This document shows, piece by piece, positions 52,601 to 61,610 of a stretch of 64,000 nucleotides of DNA; the first letter of the stretch is position 1; each line of letters begins with the position of its first letter. This stretch comes from Lacticaseibacillus saniviri JCM 17471 = DSM 24301. Lineage in GTDB: Bacteria; Bacillota; Bacilli; Lactobacillales; Lactobacillaceae. The notes below the pieces were generated by a model, which searched no databases, was not told where the DNA came from, and worked only from the letters and a program-made list of their open reading frames with translations. The stretch lies in contig NZ_BBBX01000015.1 in NCBI RefSeq assembly GCF_001311785.1, positions 1-64,000 on the forward strand, in the 5' to 3' direction. The position numbers and the translations under genes are program-made.

Positions 52601-55048
52601 AATCTTTTGACCAATACTTGCTTTGTCCCACGCATTACCAAAGTTCTTAGCCAACGCTCCAATCGTGTTATTGATGTTGGTAATGATATGCAGAATATGT
52701 TCAATGATTGACACGCCAACACCCGTATTCCACGCATTGGTCCACGCAGTAGTAATCTTACCTAGCAAGACCAGAATCTCGTCAAACATATGCAGAATTG
52801 AACTAATAGCTTTGTACCATTACCATCATTAGTCCACGCAGTTCTGAAGGCATCACTAATTGACTTAAGCATTTTGAAAATATCAGTAAATAAATCAAGT
52901 AGATCCGCGGCAATTTTCTTACCTGTGCCATCATTCCACGCTTCACGGAAGGATTTGGCGATTTCATGAAGTGTTTTCTCAACTGAAATCAATAGATCAA
53001 AAATCGACTGAATCAGTCTCGTGCCACGATTGTTCTCTTCCCACGCTTCAGCAAACGCTCGTGCAATATCGCCGACAATATTTAACATGTCTGCTAGTAA
53101 TATCAACAGTCCTTCGACAAACTTTTCCCCGGTACCATTTGTCCAAACCTCAAGGAACGATTTTCCGATATCTTTAATCAGTCGCCACACTTCGCCTAGC
53201 GCATACTTCCACGCTTCCATAACGAGATGTCCAACCTTGTCCCATGCCTCTTTGATTGGCGCAAAGAGTTCTGCGGCGATTCGCTTAACATTATTTGCAA
53301 AATCAGTAAGCCATTTCGGCATTGCCATATCGGGTGCTGACCCAAAATCAATACCTGGTGGGTCAAGACTATCTCCACCATCATCACCTTTTTGGAGGAG
53401 GGGGCTTTAGGGGTCTTAATTTTGTCATCATCATCGCCAGAGTCTTGATTAAGAAGGTTAATCTCATCAAAGCCCATTAATGCGTTCTTGAGTTCTTTGG
53501 CTTTCTTAGTAGCACCATCAGCATTGTCTGCAATCTTCTTCGCACCATCTGCAGTGTCGTCAAGCCCTGCTTTAGCACTCTTAGAGGTATCTTTCATGGC
53601 TTGCATCTGACCGTAAAGTCCCTGTGCGCCTTGTCGGGCAGCGTGATAAGTCGTGCCAAACAACGTCGCAATGAATCCAGCAACATATCCAGTCACTTTA
53701 GCAAGGCCGGCCATCAATGTATTGAGTGCTGGCATTACCGCTGTATAGATTGGGTAAAAAGCGGTCATCAGATTGACCTTAATCAGATTCAAAGATGAAC
53801 TAAATCGAGAGTTTGTCTTGGCTGCATCTAACATGAAGCCCGCCGTATTTGTAATGGCGCCACTCAGGAGTTGGAAGAAGATGATTGATGAGCCAACCAT
53901 CCGCATATTCCGGTTTAAGCTTGTGATTCCACGTGTAATAAGCCCGGTATCGTCTGCCATGCCTTTAGAGCTTCGATGAAACAGACTAGAAACTCTGCCT
54001 ACTCTTGCCCCCACATCGTCAAAAGCGCCGGAAACTTTGCCTGCAGTCCCTTTAATTTGATTCCAGAATCCTCCAGAGTCATTGCTGCTGTTACTGTTGG
54101 GTGTTCGACCTCGGCCTCCACCGCCACCACCTGCAGAACTGGCCATAGCTGCACTAGCTAATTTAGCATCGCGAGCTTGTTCATTAAGCTTGGTGTTCAC
54201 ACCTGAGAGTGCCTTTTTAAGTTCTCTGACCGATCTTCCGCTTTTGCATAGGACCCGTTCAAAGCATCGTTCTCGGCAATAAGCTTATTCATTGAATCCC
54301 GTAGCTTATCAATTTCTGCCTTTGTTTTCAGTGAATCCTTGGAGTCTCCCATTTTGAAGCCATGTTCAAAATCACCACTAACAGGCGTTAATTGTCCTTT
54401 GTAGGTGGATTGCAGTGCCTTCATTTTGGCTTGTAAGCTATTGATCTGTACTTCATTTCGGTCCATAGCGCCAGCAATTTTATTTAATGAAGCTGGGATA
54501 GCATCAAACTCTGCTCGCATATTACGGGCTAATTGTTGTGCCTGTGTTTGGTAACGTGTCATTTGCGCCTGTGCATTGGCAATTTGACTGTCGAACTTGA
54601 GTGCATCCGCTGGGCTACCAGTTTGAACGTTAGCCTTCTTTGACATTAAAGACTGCATACGCAACTGTGCTGCTTGTGCTTGCTGCATTTTAGTGTTGAT
54701 CCCGTCAACCATGCTCTGTAAGTCCTTGCCCGCGCTAGACTTCATTCGGCCAAAGGTTTCGGTTCCTGATTTTGTTATCTTGGACAGATTGTCATCGGCA
54801 ACCCGGTTCATGTCACTGAAATTATCACTAACCGTTTCTTTGATCGACTTTATCTGGTCTTGCATTTTATTCATGCCTTGCGTGATGTCGAGACTGTCGT
54901 TGAATGCCCCAGACCCGCCAGATACAGCAGATTTGATGTTAATTGACATATCTTTAACCATATCGGCAGCGCGCTGTGTTTGGGCCTGTAAGGACGATAA
55001 ATCGAAGCCAAATCTTGCCTGTACTTCACCTAAATCAATATCTGACAC
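49681..55048 (-). CDS. Tape measure protein, at least six frame breaks
   Basis: About 1790 residues, starting GTG 55048 (SDIDLGEVQARFGFDLSSLQ). N-terminal third is coiled coil; hydrophobic segments lie in the middle (about 53700-53950). A block at about 52600-53200 has Trp repeated every 34-35 residues within W-x-x-G-x-G-like units. The C-terminal part has Gly/Ala-rich hydrophobic stretches and ends FAKVGFNPLNI. Breaks near 54199, 53320, 52795, 52550, 51290, 51055, 50955 and 50480. Sets tail length and helps DNA entry. Confidence 0.88.
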
Positions 55049-55082
55049 AACTTCACCTCCATTCTTGGGTTAGATTTCAATT

Positions 55083-55289
55083 CTACTTGGCCATCAAATC
55101 AGACAGGCTCATATCTGCCCCGCCCGTTTGTAGCCAAAGTTTCTTACCATCATCGGTCACTTCTTGTAATTTGTAATCTGCGATAACGCCTCGAACAATC
55201 AGTCGAAAGGTATCGCGATCTTTTGCGGTCACGATGTCCAACATTCGTTTTTCACCATTCACTTTGTAAAACAAAATGCCACTAAACAT
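55083..55289 (-). CDS. Small phage tail protein, 68 residues
   Basis: Unrecognised, MFSGILFYKVNGEKRMLDIV at the start, soluble, mixed alpha/beta. Overlaps the end of the chaperone gene by eight bases; sits between the tail chaperones and the tape measure. Confidence 0.6.
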   Translation of the reverse strand: MFSGILFYKVNGEKRMLDIVTAKDRDTFRLIVRGVIADYKLQEVTDDGKKLWLQTGGADMSLSDLMAK

Positions 55290-56062
55290 GGTCTCCTGCC
55301 TCCTTTTTACGCTGTACAGCTGCCTTCACTCGCATTGCCTGAGACAAGAACTCAGCTTGTTCAAGCTTCCACTCAGGAATCTCTTCATGTGGTTCATCAT
55401 CAACCAGCTTATCCAAGAATGGATAGGCCTTTTTAAGTCCGGGCATATGTTGTGGGTCATTAAAAGCATAGGCAATTAACTCAGCCTGCTTATGATCCAT
55501 AACTGCCTGCATAGTGACCTTATCTTGCCGAATCTTACGGTTGGCTCTCATCTGGTCAAGAATTTCAACAAAAGTCATTGTTTCAAACTCGTCGGCCGGA
55601 ATTCCTGCCGCCAGTGCTTGAGGTCTGACTTCTTCAATTAAATCAGTAAGGGTGTTTAATCGAGATCGCTCGTGGGTTCCGTTGGTGTGTCGAGACTCAC
55701 GACGTTGCCAGATACCTTTTCCGTCTTTGTCGCTTCGGTCTTTGACCCTAAAAACCCGCTTGATCCAACAAGTCTTGGACAATCTTCATCAAGTCCATTG
55801 GAGTCTTACCCGCACTCAAAAACTTGTCGAATGCTTCAATTAAGTCATCATCGCTGACACCATGTGTTTGATTCGCTTCTTGTAAGACAATCAATAGCTT
55901 ATTAGCTGGAGGCAGCTTCATACCTCCTTCTGAACTAACAAACATATTCACCATTGATTCATTCAAGCGCCGTTCTACTCGCACAATGTCGCGCGCCCCT
56001 AAGCGTAAATCGAGTTGTAATCCACCAAATGAAACTTTCATTGTTGTCGCTTTGCTTGTCAT
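55282..56062 (-). CDS. Tail assembly chaperone GT fusion (made by -1 frameshift), frameshifted by error downstream
   Basis: Predicted long product formed when ribosomes slip back at 55751-55757 near the end of the upstream frame, then read GSKTEATKTEKVSGNVVSLD and a helical T domain (DLIEEVRPQALAAG ... VQRKKEAGDHV). A separate missing T near 55655 is needed to join the linker to the T domain. About 260 residues. Such proteins bind the tape measure during tail assembly. Confidence 0.7.
55748..56062 (-). CDS. Tail assembly chaperone G (zero-frame product)
   Basis: 104-residue short form, ATG 56062 to TAG 55748, ending VQDLLDQAGF. It has DUF6096-like sequence (GGLQLDLRLGARDIVRVERRL). Followed by the slippery site. 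Confidence 0.8.
   Translation of the reverse strand: MTSKATTMKVSFGGLQLDLRLGARDIVRVERRLNESMVNMFVSSEGGMKLPPANKLLIVLQEANQTHGVSDDDLIEAFDKFLSAGKTPMDLMKIVQDLLDQAGF
55751..55757 (-). promoter_or_regulatory. -1 ribosomal frameshift slippery heptamer
   Basis: Minus-strand G GGT TTT in the zero frame, directly before the TAG stop of the short chaperone. It has the X XXY YYZ form used by tail chaperone genes. Confidence 0.75.
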
Positions 56063-56096
56063 AAATTATTGCTCCTTATTTTTATATTTTTGAAAC

Positions 56097-56130
56097 AAAA
56101 ACGAGCCACCCTTTGAAAGGTGACTCGCTA
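56097..56130 (-). terminator. Terminator after the tail tube gene
   Basis: Minus-strand GCGAGTCACCTTT / AAAGGGTGGCTCG hairpin with TTTTTG. Likely partial, to keep tail tube mRNA above downstream tail genes. Confidence 0.8.
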
Positions 56131-56133
56131 AAA

Positions 56134-56613
56134 TTAGCCAGCTGGTACCACATCAACTGGATGATAGTCTGGACCGTCTGAGACAACAACGGTCACAGTG
56201 AAGCTTAAGGCTTCGTTAATGCCGGCTTGACCTAACTTTAAACTAGCTTTTCCCGTAAAGGTGACAGTTAAGCCGTCTGGATACGTTAAAATCCAGTCAT
56301 AGATCTTGCCGCTGGTCGCAATCCCATTTGCGGCCTTGAAGTTGGCACCCTTATAGACGCCGACAAAGGCCAAGCTTGATGAATCTTGCAACCCGTCAAT
56401 TGCCTTCTTCTTGCTATCAGTTAAGACGGTCACATCCACCTTTTCAGGTGATTGCCCAACTTCTGGCACCGTCTTAATGTCGTTTAACAGCGTGAAATCG
56501 CCGCTGGCACCGTGTTCTTTGTAGCCAAGCGTTGTACCCTTTGAAAGCATCCCTTGGCTAGCGTCAACCAAAGGAGCGCCTGCAAATCGTTGTAAGTCCA
56601 TTTTTGTTTTCAT
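56134..56613 (-). CDS. Major tail tube protein with Prp-type N-terminal tag
   Basis: 159 residues, complete. N-terminus MKTKMDLQRFAGAPL carries the LQRFA motif seen in substrates of the Prp protease. The rest is a beta-rich tail tube fold with NDIKTVPEVGQSPEKVDVT. RBS GGGGGAAAAC before ATG 56613. Confidence 0.85.
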   Translation of the reverse strand: MKTKMDLQRFAGAPLVDASQGMLSKGTTLGYKEHGASGDFTLLNDIKTVPEVGQSPEKVDVTVLTDSKKKAIDGLQDSSSLAFVGVYKGANFKAANGIATSGKIYDWILTYPDGLTVTFTGKASLKLGQAGINEALSFTVTVVVSDGPDYHPVDVVPAG

Positions 56614-56657
56614 CTTGTTTTCCCCCTACTTTTGATAAACGTGAAAAGTGTCATTAT

Positions 56658-56987
56658 CTACCACTGCGCTAAAGCGGCAAACGACTCGCTTGAGTCCTGC
56701 GGTATTAGCGTCAGTGGTGGTACCAAAAAGCCGAGTCCAGCAAATGCTGTTCTCAGTTTCTCAGTGATTAGTGTGAGGCTGCCGGTGTCTGAGTAAAGCT
56801 CCACCGTGATTTGCCACTTGGTTTGGCCCTCGTGCTGTTCAGCATTGACGAAGTATGGCTCATGTACGGTGCTGTACACTGCCATTGGAAACTTAGACCA
56901 TTCGTCCGGATATGTGGTTGAGCTCAGCTTTAGCTCTTCAATGCTGTTCAGAATACTCATGACCTTAGGTTTCATGTTGATAATCAT
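56658..56987 (-). CDS. Tail terminator-like protein (DUF3168-type)
   Basis: 109 residues, starting MIINMKPKVMSILNSIEEL with AAGGGGGT upstream. Alpha/beta fold with an amphipathic N-terminal helix; position between the HK97 gp10-like gene and tail tube suits a tail completion protein. Confidence 0.65.
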   Translation of the reverse strand: MIINMKPKVMSILNSIEELKLSSTTYPDEWSKFPMAVYSTVHEPYFVNAEQHEGQTKWQITVELYSDTGSLTLITEKLRTAFAGLGFLVPPLTLIPQDSSESFAALAQW

Positions 56988-57027
56988 GAATTGAGACCCC
57001 CTTGAATTTCATCAAAGCGGCTCTTAA

Positions 57028-57528
57028 TCATTTTTCAGCATCACCATCAAGTACAGACCTTAATGCCGGCACCAAAAACTGGCGCGCGGGCTGGCCCTGG
57101 CTGATATAAAACTCTTTACCTTTGATAGTGACCTTTGGCATGCCATAAATGGCATTAAGATCCACGTCTACCGCTTCGGTAGGTATAAACCAGGGCGTTT
57201 GTCGATAAGCCGGACTGATGCCGCTGGGCAAGTCCTTTGGAGATTCCTGACCATGAATCCCAGTACCGAGTTCACGATAGGTAGCGACCGCATTATCTGA
57301 CCAAACCCGGCCGACAACATTATTGCTGTCATCGACTACTACCTCATACTTTAAGCTCTGCGCCAGCTCGCCTGTTGAGTGGGTCATACTGGCCTGCAGA
57401 TTATCAACCGCTCTGGTTTGAACCAGCTCAACAATGTCAAAAGTTGCGTCCCACATTGCATTTTGAATCAATTCTGGGAGCTTCATAATGTTGTCTACAA
57501 CTTTGCTAACATCAATCTCGACTTCCAT
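57028..57528 (-). CDS. HK97 gp10-like head-tail protein
   Basis: 166 residues. Conserved RAVDNLQASMTHSTGELAQSL and GTGIHG motifs of HK97-gp10 proteins, ending RQFLVPALRSVL. Its start overlaps the upstream stopper gene. Confidence 0.82.
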   Translation of the reverse strand: MEVEIDVSKVVDNIMKLPELIQNAMWDATFDIVELVQTRAVDNLQASMTHSTGELAQSLKYEVVVDDSNNVVGRVWSDNAVATYRELGTGIHGQESPKDLPSGISPAYRQTPWFIPTEAVDVDLNAIYGMPKVTIKGKEFYISQGQPARQFLVPALRSVLDGDAEK

Positions 57529-57874
57529 TCATAGACACCCCCTCGTTACGTGTGGCCAAGATATTGAGGTGGTCGCTGTATGTCATGATACTGGTGACCG
57601 TATAGTCAGGCTCGGAGTCTTTAGGGACACCGATACACAAACCTGCCTTTTCATCGCGATTCTCAACGATATCGTCACCCTGATACTTCAGTGACTTCAT
57701 CCGCGGTAACTTATCACCATAGAGTGTGGACAGATATTGACCAGTTGCCGGTTGGATATTGACTAGTAACTCAATCGGATCACCCCAACCTTTCATCCAG
57801 TCGCCCTCATCATTTTGGCTGCTTAAGCGCCGACGCAAATAGATAGTCTTTAGGTCTTGTGGTCGCAACCTCAT
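57512..57874 (-). CDS. Phage head-tail stopper protein
   Basis: 120 residues, MRLRPQDLKTIYLRRRLSSQ at the start; gp16/SPP1-like beta-barrel closure protein by position and by DYTVTSIMTYSDHLNILATR at the end. Overlaps both neighbours slightly. Confidence 0.72.
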   Translation of the reverse strand: MRLRPQDLKTIYLRRRLSSQNDEGDWMKGWGDPIELLVNIQPATGQYLSTLYGDKLPRMKSLKYQGDDIVENRDEKAGLCIGVPKDSEPDYTVTSIMTYSDHLNILATRNEGVSMNGSRD

Positions 57875-58200
57875 CGCAGTGACCTCGTCTTGGCCACGCG
57901 ATAAGGCATCAGCGAACTTCGGATAGACGATGGGATGCCCGTCACTTCAAATGTTCGAGACACACCGCCTTCAGTTCGCTGCGTTTCACCTTCATCCGCC
58001 TGCTGGTTCCAGTAGACGACCGCAAGTCGCTTAGCTGCAATCAGCAACGCCTTGTTAGGTTGTGACTGACCCGTAAAGTCCAAGACTGCCTGAATTGCGT
58101 CATCAAAGTAACCAGACAGAACGTCGTCATCAGAGTTAGCACCAACACGGGCTTGCAATTGCACTAATTGGATTGCCTTCTCATCATCAAGACTGCTCAT
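57871..58200 (-). CDS. Head-tail connector (gp6/gp15-like)
   Basis: 110 residues, helical, MSSLDDEKAIQLVQLQARVG; matches the phage gp6-like connector family. ATG 58200 overlaps the upstream small gene. Confidence 0.75.
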   Translation of the reverse strand: MSSLDDEKAIQLVQLQARVGANSDDDVLSGYFDDAIQAVLDFTGQSQPNKALLIAAKRLAVVYWNQQADEGETQRTEGGVSRTFEVTGIPSSIRSSLMPYRVAKTRSLR

Positions 58201-58375
58201 CGCCATCACCGCCGCTCTCGTCAGCCTTTTGCTCAGCATCTTTCTCGCTGATATCATCTTCAATCAGTTCAAACAGCTTGTCATCAAAGCTATCCTTGCT
58301 GATAGTCAGTTCGGTGTCCGGCTCATATCGCTTTTCACCATAGCGAATAGGAATTTCTTTTACACGCACACGCAT
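58187..58375 (-). CDS. Small acidic phage protein
   Basis: 62 residues, N-terminus basic (MRVRVKEIPIRYGEKRYEP), C-terminus very acidic. Between capsid and connector genes; role unknown. Confidence 0.6.
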   Translation of the reverse strand: MRVRVKEIPIRYGEKRYEPDTELTISKDSFDDKLFELIEDDISEKDAEQKADESGGDGDEQS

Positions 58376-58387
58376 AAATTATTCCTC

Positions 58388-59410
58388 CTAAGCTAGCTTA
58401 ATTGGTTGTGCCTGGAACACTTCATCGACCGCCGCAAAGCTAGGTAATGCCAATCCTGTGGCCTTTTCCCAAGTGCCGACTGGGTCTTTGGTTTCAGTAT
58501 AGATCATGTCATAAACATTTGACTTGACGCTACCCTGAACGTCAGATAAATTAGCCAGCTCTTCGGGAGTCGGACCGAATACCTTCTCGCCCAGTTGATC
58601 ATCACCGAAAAGAACAATGCGATCTTCGGGGAAGTAGCGTGCAGTCTTGTATGTGCCATTTGGTTGCTCTACCTTGTACTTTTCATCATAAGTACGGATG
58701 ACCGGTAATCCTTGTGCTTGCATGAAGGCATCAAAATCAGCCTGTCCAAGCATACGGCCCGTGTCCTTACCATAAACCGCAGCTAAAACCTTTGGATTAG
58801 TTGTAATCAAGCGATAAATCTTCTTAGATGTCAGAGCTCGAGTTGGCAAGACATCCATCTTATCTACCCAAGAAATCATATCCTTCAGCGGGTCAGCAGA
58901 ATCTAACTTATCCCATGTGTTATCTGCGATAGCTTCTTGGTGTTCGGCTGGTACTTGGTAGTCCACGACAGCCTTATCATTGTCGTCAGCAAGGTGAATC
59001 TTTCCGGTTGCCAGCATCTCCATTGTCATTGCTTCCACACGAGCTAAAACGCCCTGATTCAGGACATCAAAGTCATTAAAAACTTGGTCTTTCAGAAATG
59101 CTTGTTCTTGTGGTGTCCGCGGATTAAGCATTGCATAGAGATCGGTTTCCTTGATTTGCATCTTTCGCTTGATCAGCGCAAGCTCAAAAGCGCGCTTTTC
59201 AGTTAATCGGCTGCCAATCTCTGCTTCAGCATCAAATGCAGAAACGGAGGCAATGATAGGTGTCTTAGAGCCTTGGGTAAGTTGGTCAAGCTTTAAAGCT
59301 TCTACACGCCGAGTGGCAAACATAGCATCTCCTAAGAATGGCTTGTATTCTCGAGTGCCAGAGTAGTCCAATAAGGCATTGGCAGTGAATAAATCAGTAA
59401 TTGTTGGCAT
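58388..59410 (-). CDS. Major capsid protein (Phage_cap_E family)
   Basis: 340 residues, complete. TITDLFTANALLDYSGTREY at the N-terminus and the P-domain segment KIHLADDNDKAVVDYQVP are typical of type-E capsid proteins of lambda-like phages (HK97 fold). Preceded by decoration and scaffold genes. Confidence 0.92.
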   Translation of the reverse strand: MPTITDLFTANALLDYSGTREYKPFLGDAMFATRRVEALKLDQLTQGSKTPIIASVSAFDAEAEIGSRLTEKRAFELALIKRKMQIKETDLYAMLNPRTPQEQAFLKDQVFNDFDVLNQGVLARVEAMTMEMLATGKIHLADDNDKAVVDYQVPAEHQEAIADNTWDKLDSADPLKDMISWVDKMDVLPTRALTSKKIYRLITTNPKVLAAVYGKDTGRMLGQADFDAFMQAQGLPVIRTYDEKYKVEQPNGTYKTARYFPEDRIVLFGDDQLGEKVFGPTPEELANLSDVQGSVKSNVYDMIYTETKDPVGTWEKATGLALPSFAAVDEVFQAQPIKLA

Positions 59411-59423
59411 TTATAGTCCCCCT

Positions 59424-59761
59424 TTATTTTCCTGGTGTTTCGCTAACATCCCGCCACTTGATGCCAGTCATAGCCGTCTTAGCCGCATCACTAGGTGCAA
59501 CCGGTAAGCGTTGAGCCAATAAATAACCTTCAACAATCACACCAACAGGTTGAGCATTTTCAGTAACGTCAACAGTATTGATCGTGATTCCCTTTGCTGT
59601 CGCATCATTTGCCGGCCAGATTGTGCCTGCTGGGATCAGCTTGCGACCAGCATCGTCAATGGCGCCAGCAGTAGTGTTATCGACGTATTCCGTGAAAGAT
59701 TGAAAACGACTGCTAGCCAAAAATTAACTTGATTCGCGGTTTGTTTTGATACGCTTGGCAT
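59424..59761 (-). CDS. Phage head decoration-like protein, frameshifted
   Basis: About 112 residues, MPSVSKQTANQVNFLASSRF at the start. One T is missing near 59722. Small beta-rich protein (GRKLIPAGTIWPA, VGVIVEGYLL) in the place where lambda-like phages carry the head decoration (gpD-like) gene. Confidence 0.7.
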
Positions 59762-59773
59762 AAATTATTCCTC

Positions 59774-60421
59774 CTATTTTGTCGCCCAAGGATTAATGCC
59801 CTGAGGCTTACTTGATTTGTTTCGAGCTTGCGCAGCACTCACGCCGGCGGATGATTCTTGATTACCTACGCCTGCACCCGGTGCACCTGCCGAAGCGGAC
59901 AAGCGCTGATCAACAGCTGATTGGACCGCATTCCGAAAAACCTTCACAGTTTGGTCATAGAAAGCATTCAGCTTAGCTTCATCAGCACCAAGTTGGTTGC
60001 CAAATAAGTCAACCAGCTCTACCGGCAGCTTATCGGCACCAAGCTTACTAGCGATTGTCGCCTTATTTGTGATTACCTTGTTCTCTAAGCGCGCAGCCTC
60101 GAGTTCCTTTTTAGCTTTGTCGAGGTCAAATTGCGTCTGTTCTTCAGGCGTCATGTCCTCATAGGCCTTTTGCTGCTTTTGATCAGCTGCCCATCCCTTC
60201 TTGGCTTCTTCTAATGCAGAGTTGACTTGCGTCTGCACATACTGATCAAGCTCGGATTTGCTTTTAAAACTAGTGGTATCATCTTGTGCGCCAGCATCTG
60301 CATTGGATTGACTATCGGCACCATTACCAGCCGATTCAGTGCTAGTTTCGGCCTGACTATTGACTTCTGTATCGCCATCCGCAAATCGTTGCAAGTCAAA
60401 TTTCAACTTGGTGACTTTCAT
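59774..60421 (-). CDS. Phage scaffold protein with Prp-type N-terminal tag
   Basis: 215 residues, DUF4355-like scaffold: acidic, coiled coil (DKAKKELEAARLENKVITN), Ser/Gly/Gln-rich ends. N-terminus MKVTKLKFDLQRFADGDTE contains the LQRFA motif matching the Prp protease cleavage signal. RBS GAGGAGG before ATG 60421. Confidence 0.85.
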   Translation of the reverse strand: MKVTKLKFDLQRFADGDTEVNSQAETSTESAGNGADSQSNADAGAQDDTTSFKSKSELDQYVQTQVNSALEEAKKGWAADQKQQKAYEDMTPEEQTQFDLDKAKKELEAARLENKVITNKATIASKLGADKLPVELVDLFGNQLGADEAKLNAFYDQTVKVFRNAVQSAVDQRLSASAGAPGAGVGNQESSAGVSAAQARNKSSKPQGINPWATK

Positions 60422-60450
60422 TTGCAATTCCTCCTCATATTTTTAGTAGC

Positions 60451-60477
60451 AAAAAAGCATCTGCAACTTTGCAAATG
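60451..60477 (-). terminator. Hairpin upstream of the scaffold gene
   Basis: Minus-strand GCATTTGC / GCAGATGC stem followed by six T; probably modulates read-through into structural genes. Confidence 0.65.
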
Positions 60478-60509
60478 CCCGTGTAGTTTATGGTCATTTC
60501 GGACCAATA

Positions 60510-60653
60510 TTAAAAGAGCGTCAAAAACCAAAGTATTAGCGATAGACACGAAATCACGGCTGAACACACTCTCGCAACATCGCTTGTAGCATCAACGATT
60601 TGTCGGTTGCTCACCGTCAAAACCATAATCAATAGAATCTGTGCACCTAACAT
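60510..60653 (-). CDS. Small hydrophobic phage peptide, 47 residues
   Basis: From ATG 60653 to TAA 60510, hydrophobic ends (MLGAQILLIMVLTV and SLILWFLTLF). Weak RBS; only moderate support. Confidence 0.35.
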   Translation of the reverse strand: MLGAQILLIMVLTVSNRQIVDATSDVARVCSAVISCLSLILWFLTLF

Positions 60654-60711
60654 CACTTCACCACTTTCGAAGGCATAAAATAGCACTCAACAAGATTGTT
60701 GCGTGCTGACC

Positions 60712-61041
60712 TTATATTCCGGGCACAATGTCTTTAAAATCTTTTAACGCATTCTTTACACGCTCCATCATCGAATTGCTAAATAAATATTCAATGCCTT
60801 TAGGGGTGATCTGAACATCTCGTGCCAGAATGGTTTTGCCCGATAAAGACTCGATTTCATGAATACCACTAATATAGCCCTCTCGACTAACATTCATTAT
60901 GATGTACTGCCAATAAACTGGATTGATGCCAACTGAAAGATTAGCAAATTCCTCATCTGATAGTGTCTTCCCCTGTTTGAGCGCATCGTATAATCGCTTT
61001 AATAACTTATACATGAGGACAAAGTAATCATCTTTTGCCAT
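60712..61041 (-). CDS. YjcQ family protein
   Basis: 109 residues, winged-helix-like small protein: MAKDDYFVLMYKLLKRLYDA and EEGYISG-type motif NVSREGYISGI followed by ITPKGIEYL. YjcQ proteins are frequent in phage genomes; function not known. ATG 61041 overlaps the stop of the upstream gene. Confidence 0.8.
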   Translation of the reverse strand: MAKDDYFVLMYKLLKRLYDALKQGKTLSDEEFANLSVGINPVYWQYIIMNVSREGYISGIHEIESLSGKTILARDVQITPKGIEYLFSNSMMERVKNALKDFKDIVPGI

Positions 61042-61327
61042 TCTGTAATTCCTCACTTTGAGTGTCCACCATGTAATCGACAAACTCAACCTGATCAAAG
61101 ATGTCATTCAACGTCTTGCCATTAAATACAGGCTGATTCATAGCCTCTGTCCAATCATTTGAGTCAGAGGTAAATAAATAGTTATCCGGCGTTTGAGTAA
61201 TCGTGTAACCCGATTTCCCCTTAACTGAGTGGAAAATCCAGTACTCATAGCCAGCGTATCGAAACCCAATCTCGTAACCATAAGTCAAACTAAACAAAAT
61301 GTCATGCTTCTTTACTACCTGAACCAT
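61028..61327 (-). CDS. Small phage protein, possibly immunity-like, unrecognised
   Basis: 99 residues, MVQVVKKHDILFSLTYGYEI; aromatic-rich and acidic. GGAGG upstream of ATG 61327. It sits in a cluster of small genes after a toxin-like head protein, but I know no family for it. Confidence 0.6.
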   Translation of the reverse strand: MVQVVKKHDILFSLTYGYEIGFRYAGYEYWIFHSVKGKSGYTITQTPDNYLFTSDSNDWTEAMNQPVFNGKTLNDIFDQVEFVDYMVDTQSEELQNGKR

Positions 61328-61407
61328 CAGCCTTCATCCTCCAATCAATTAGTATCTCTTCAGCACGATTAAGCCTTCTACCAACATTTCGCGGCGGGCC
61401 TTGCATG

Positions 61408-61610
61408 CTATTTTCTTGCACGTAACGCCATTCGTGAACATTCGGTTGACTTAACAATATGACCAATTTCGCCTAAGGTAATTTCAATCGTATCCCAATC
61501 CTTGGGACCATCGCCGATATCTGCCAAAAATGACTGGAATCAAGTATTTCAACGATCGCCGCCTTGCGACCATCTTTTAATAATACTGTATCGTATTCTT
61601 CTATTTTCAC
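61408..61610 (-). CDS. DUF4926-like protein, candidate immunity partner, frameshifted
   Basis: About 67 residues, starting GTG 61610 (AGGAGG upstream): VKIEEYDTVLLKDGRKAAIV, then FLADIGDGPKDWDTIEITLGEI after one missing T near 61535 is restored. It matches the small SH3-like DUF4926 family. Its start overlaps the stop of the minor head/DUF6883 gene, indicating coupled expression. A second frame (EWRYVQENSMQGPPRNVGRR) overlaps its end and continues to about 61310. Confidence 0.68.

Noticed and set aside
55282-55782. Separate gene starting at 55782 in the tail chaperone region
   Set aside because: Its N-terminal 30 residues (RVKDRSDKDGKGIW...) are the wrong frame of the linker; the -1 frame product with a slippery site explains the locus better.
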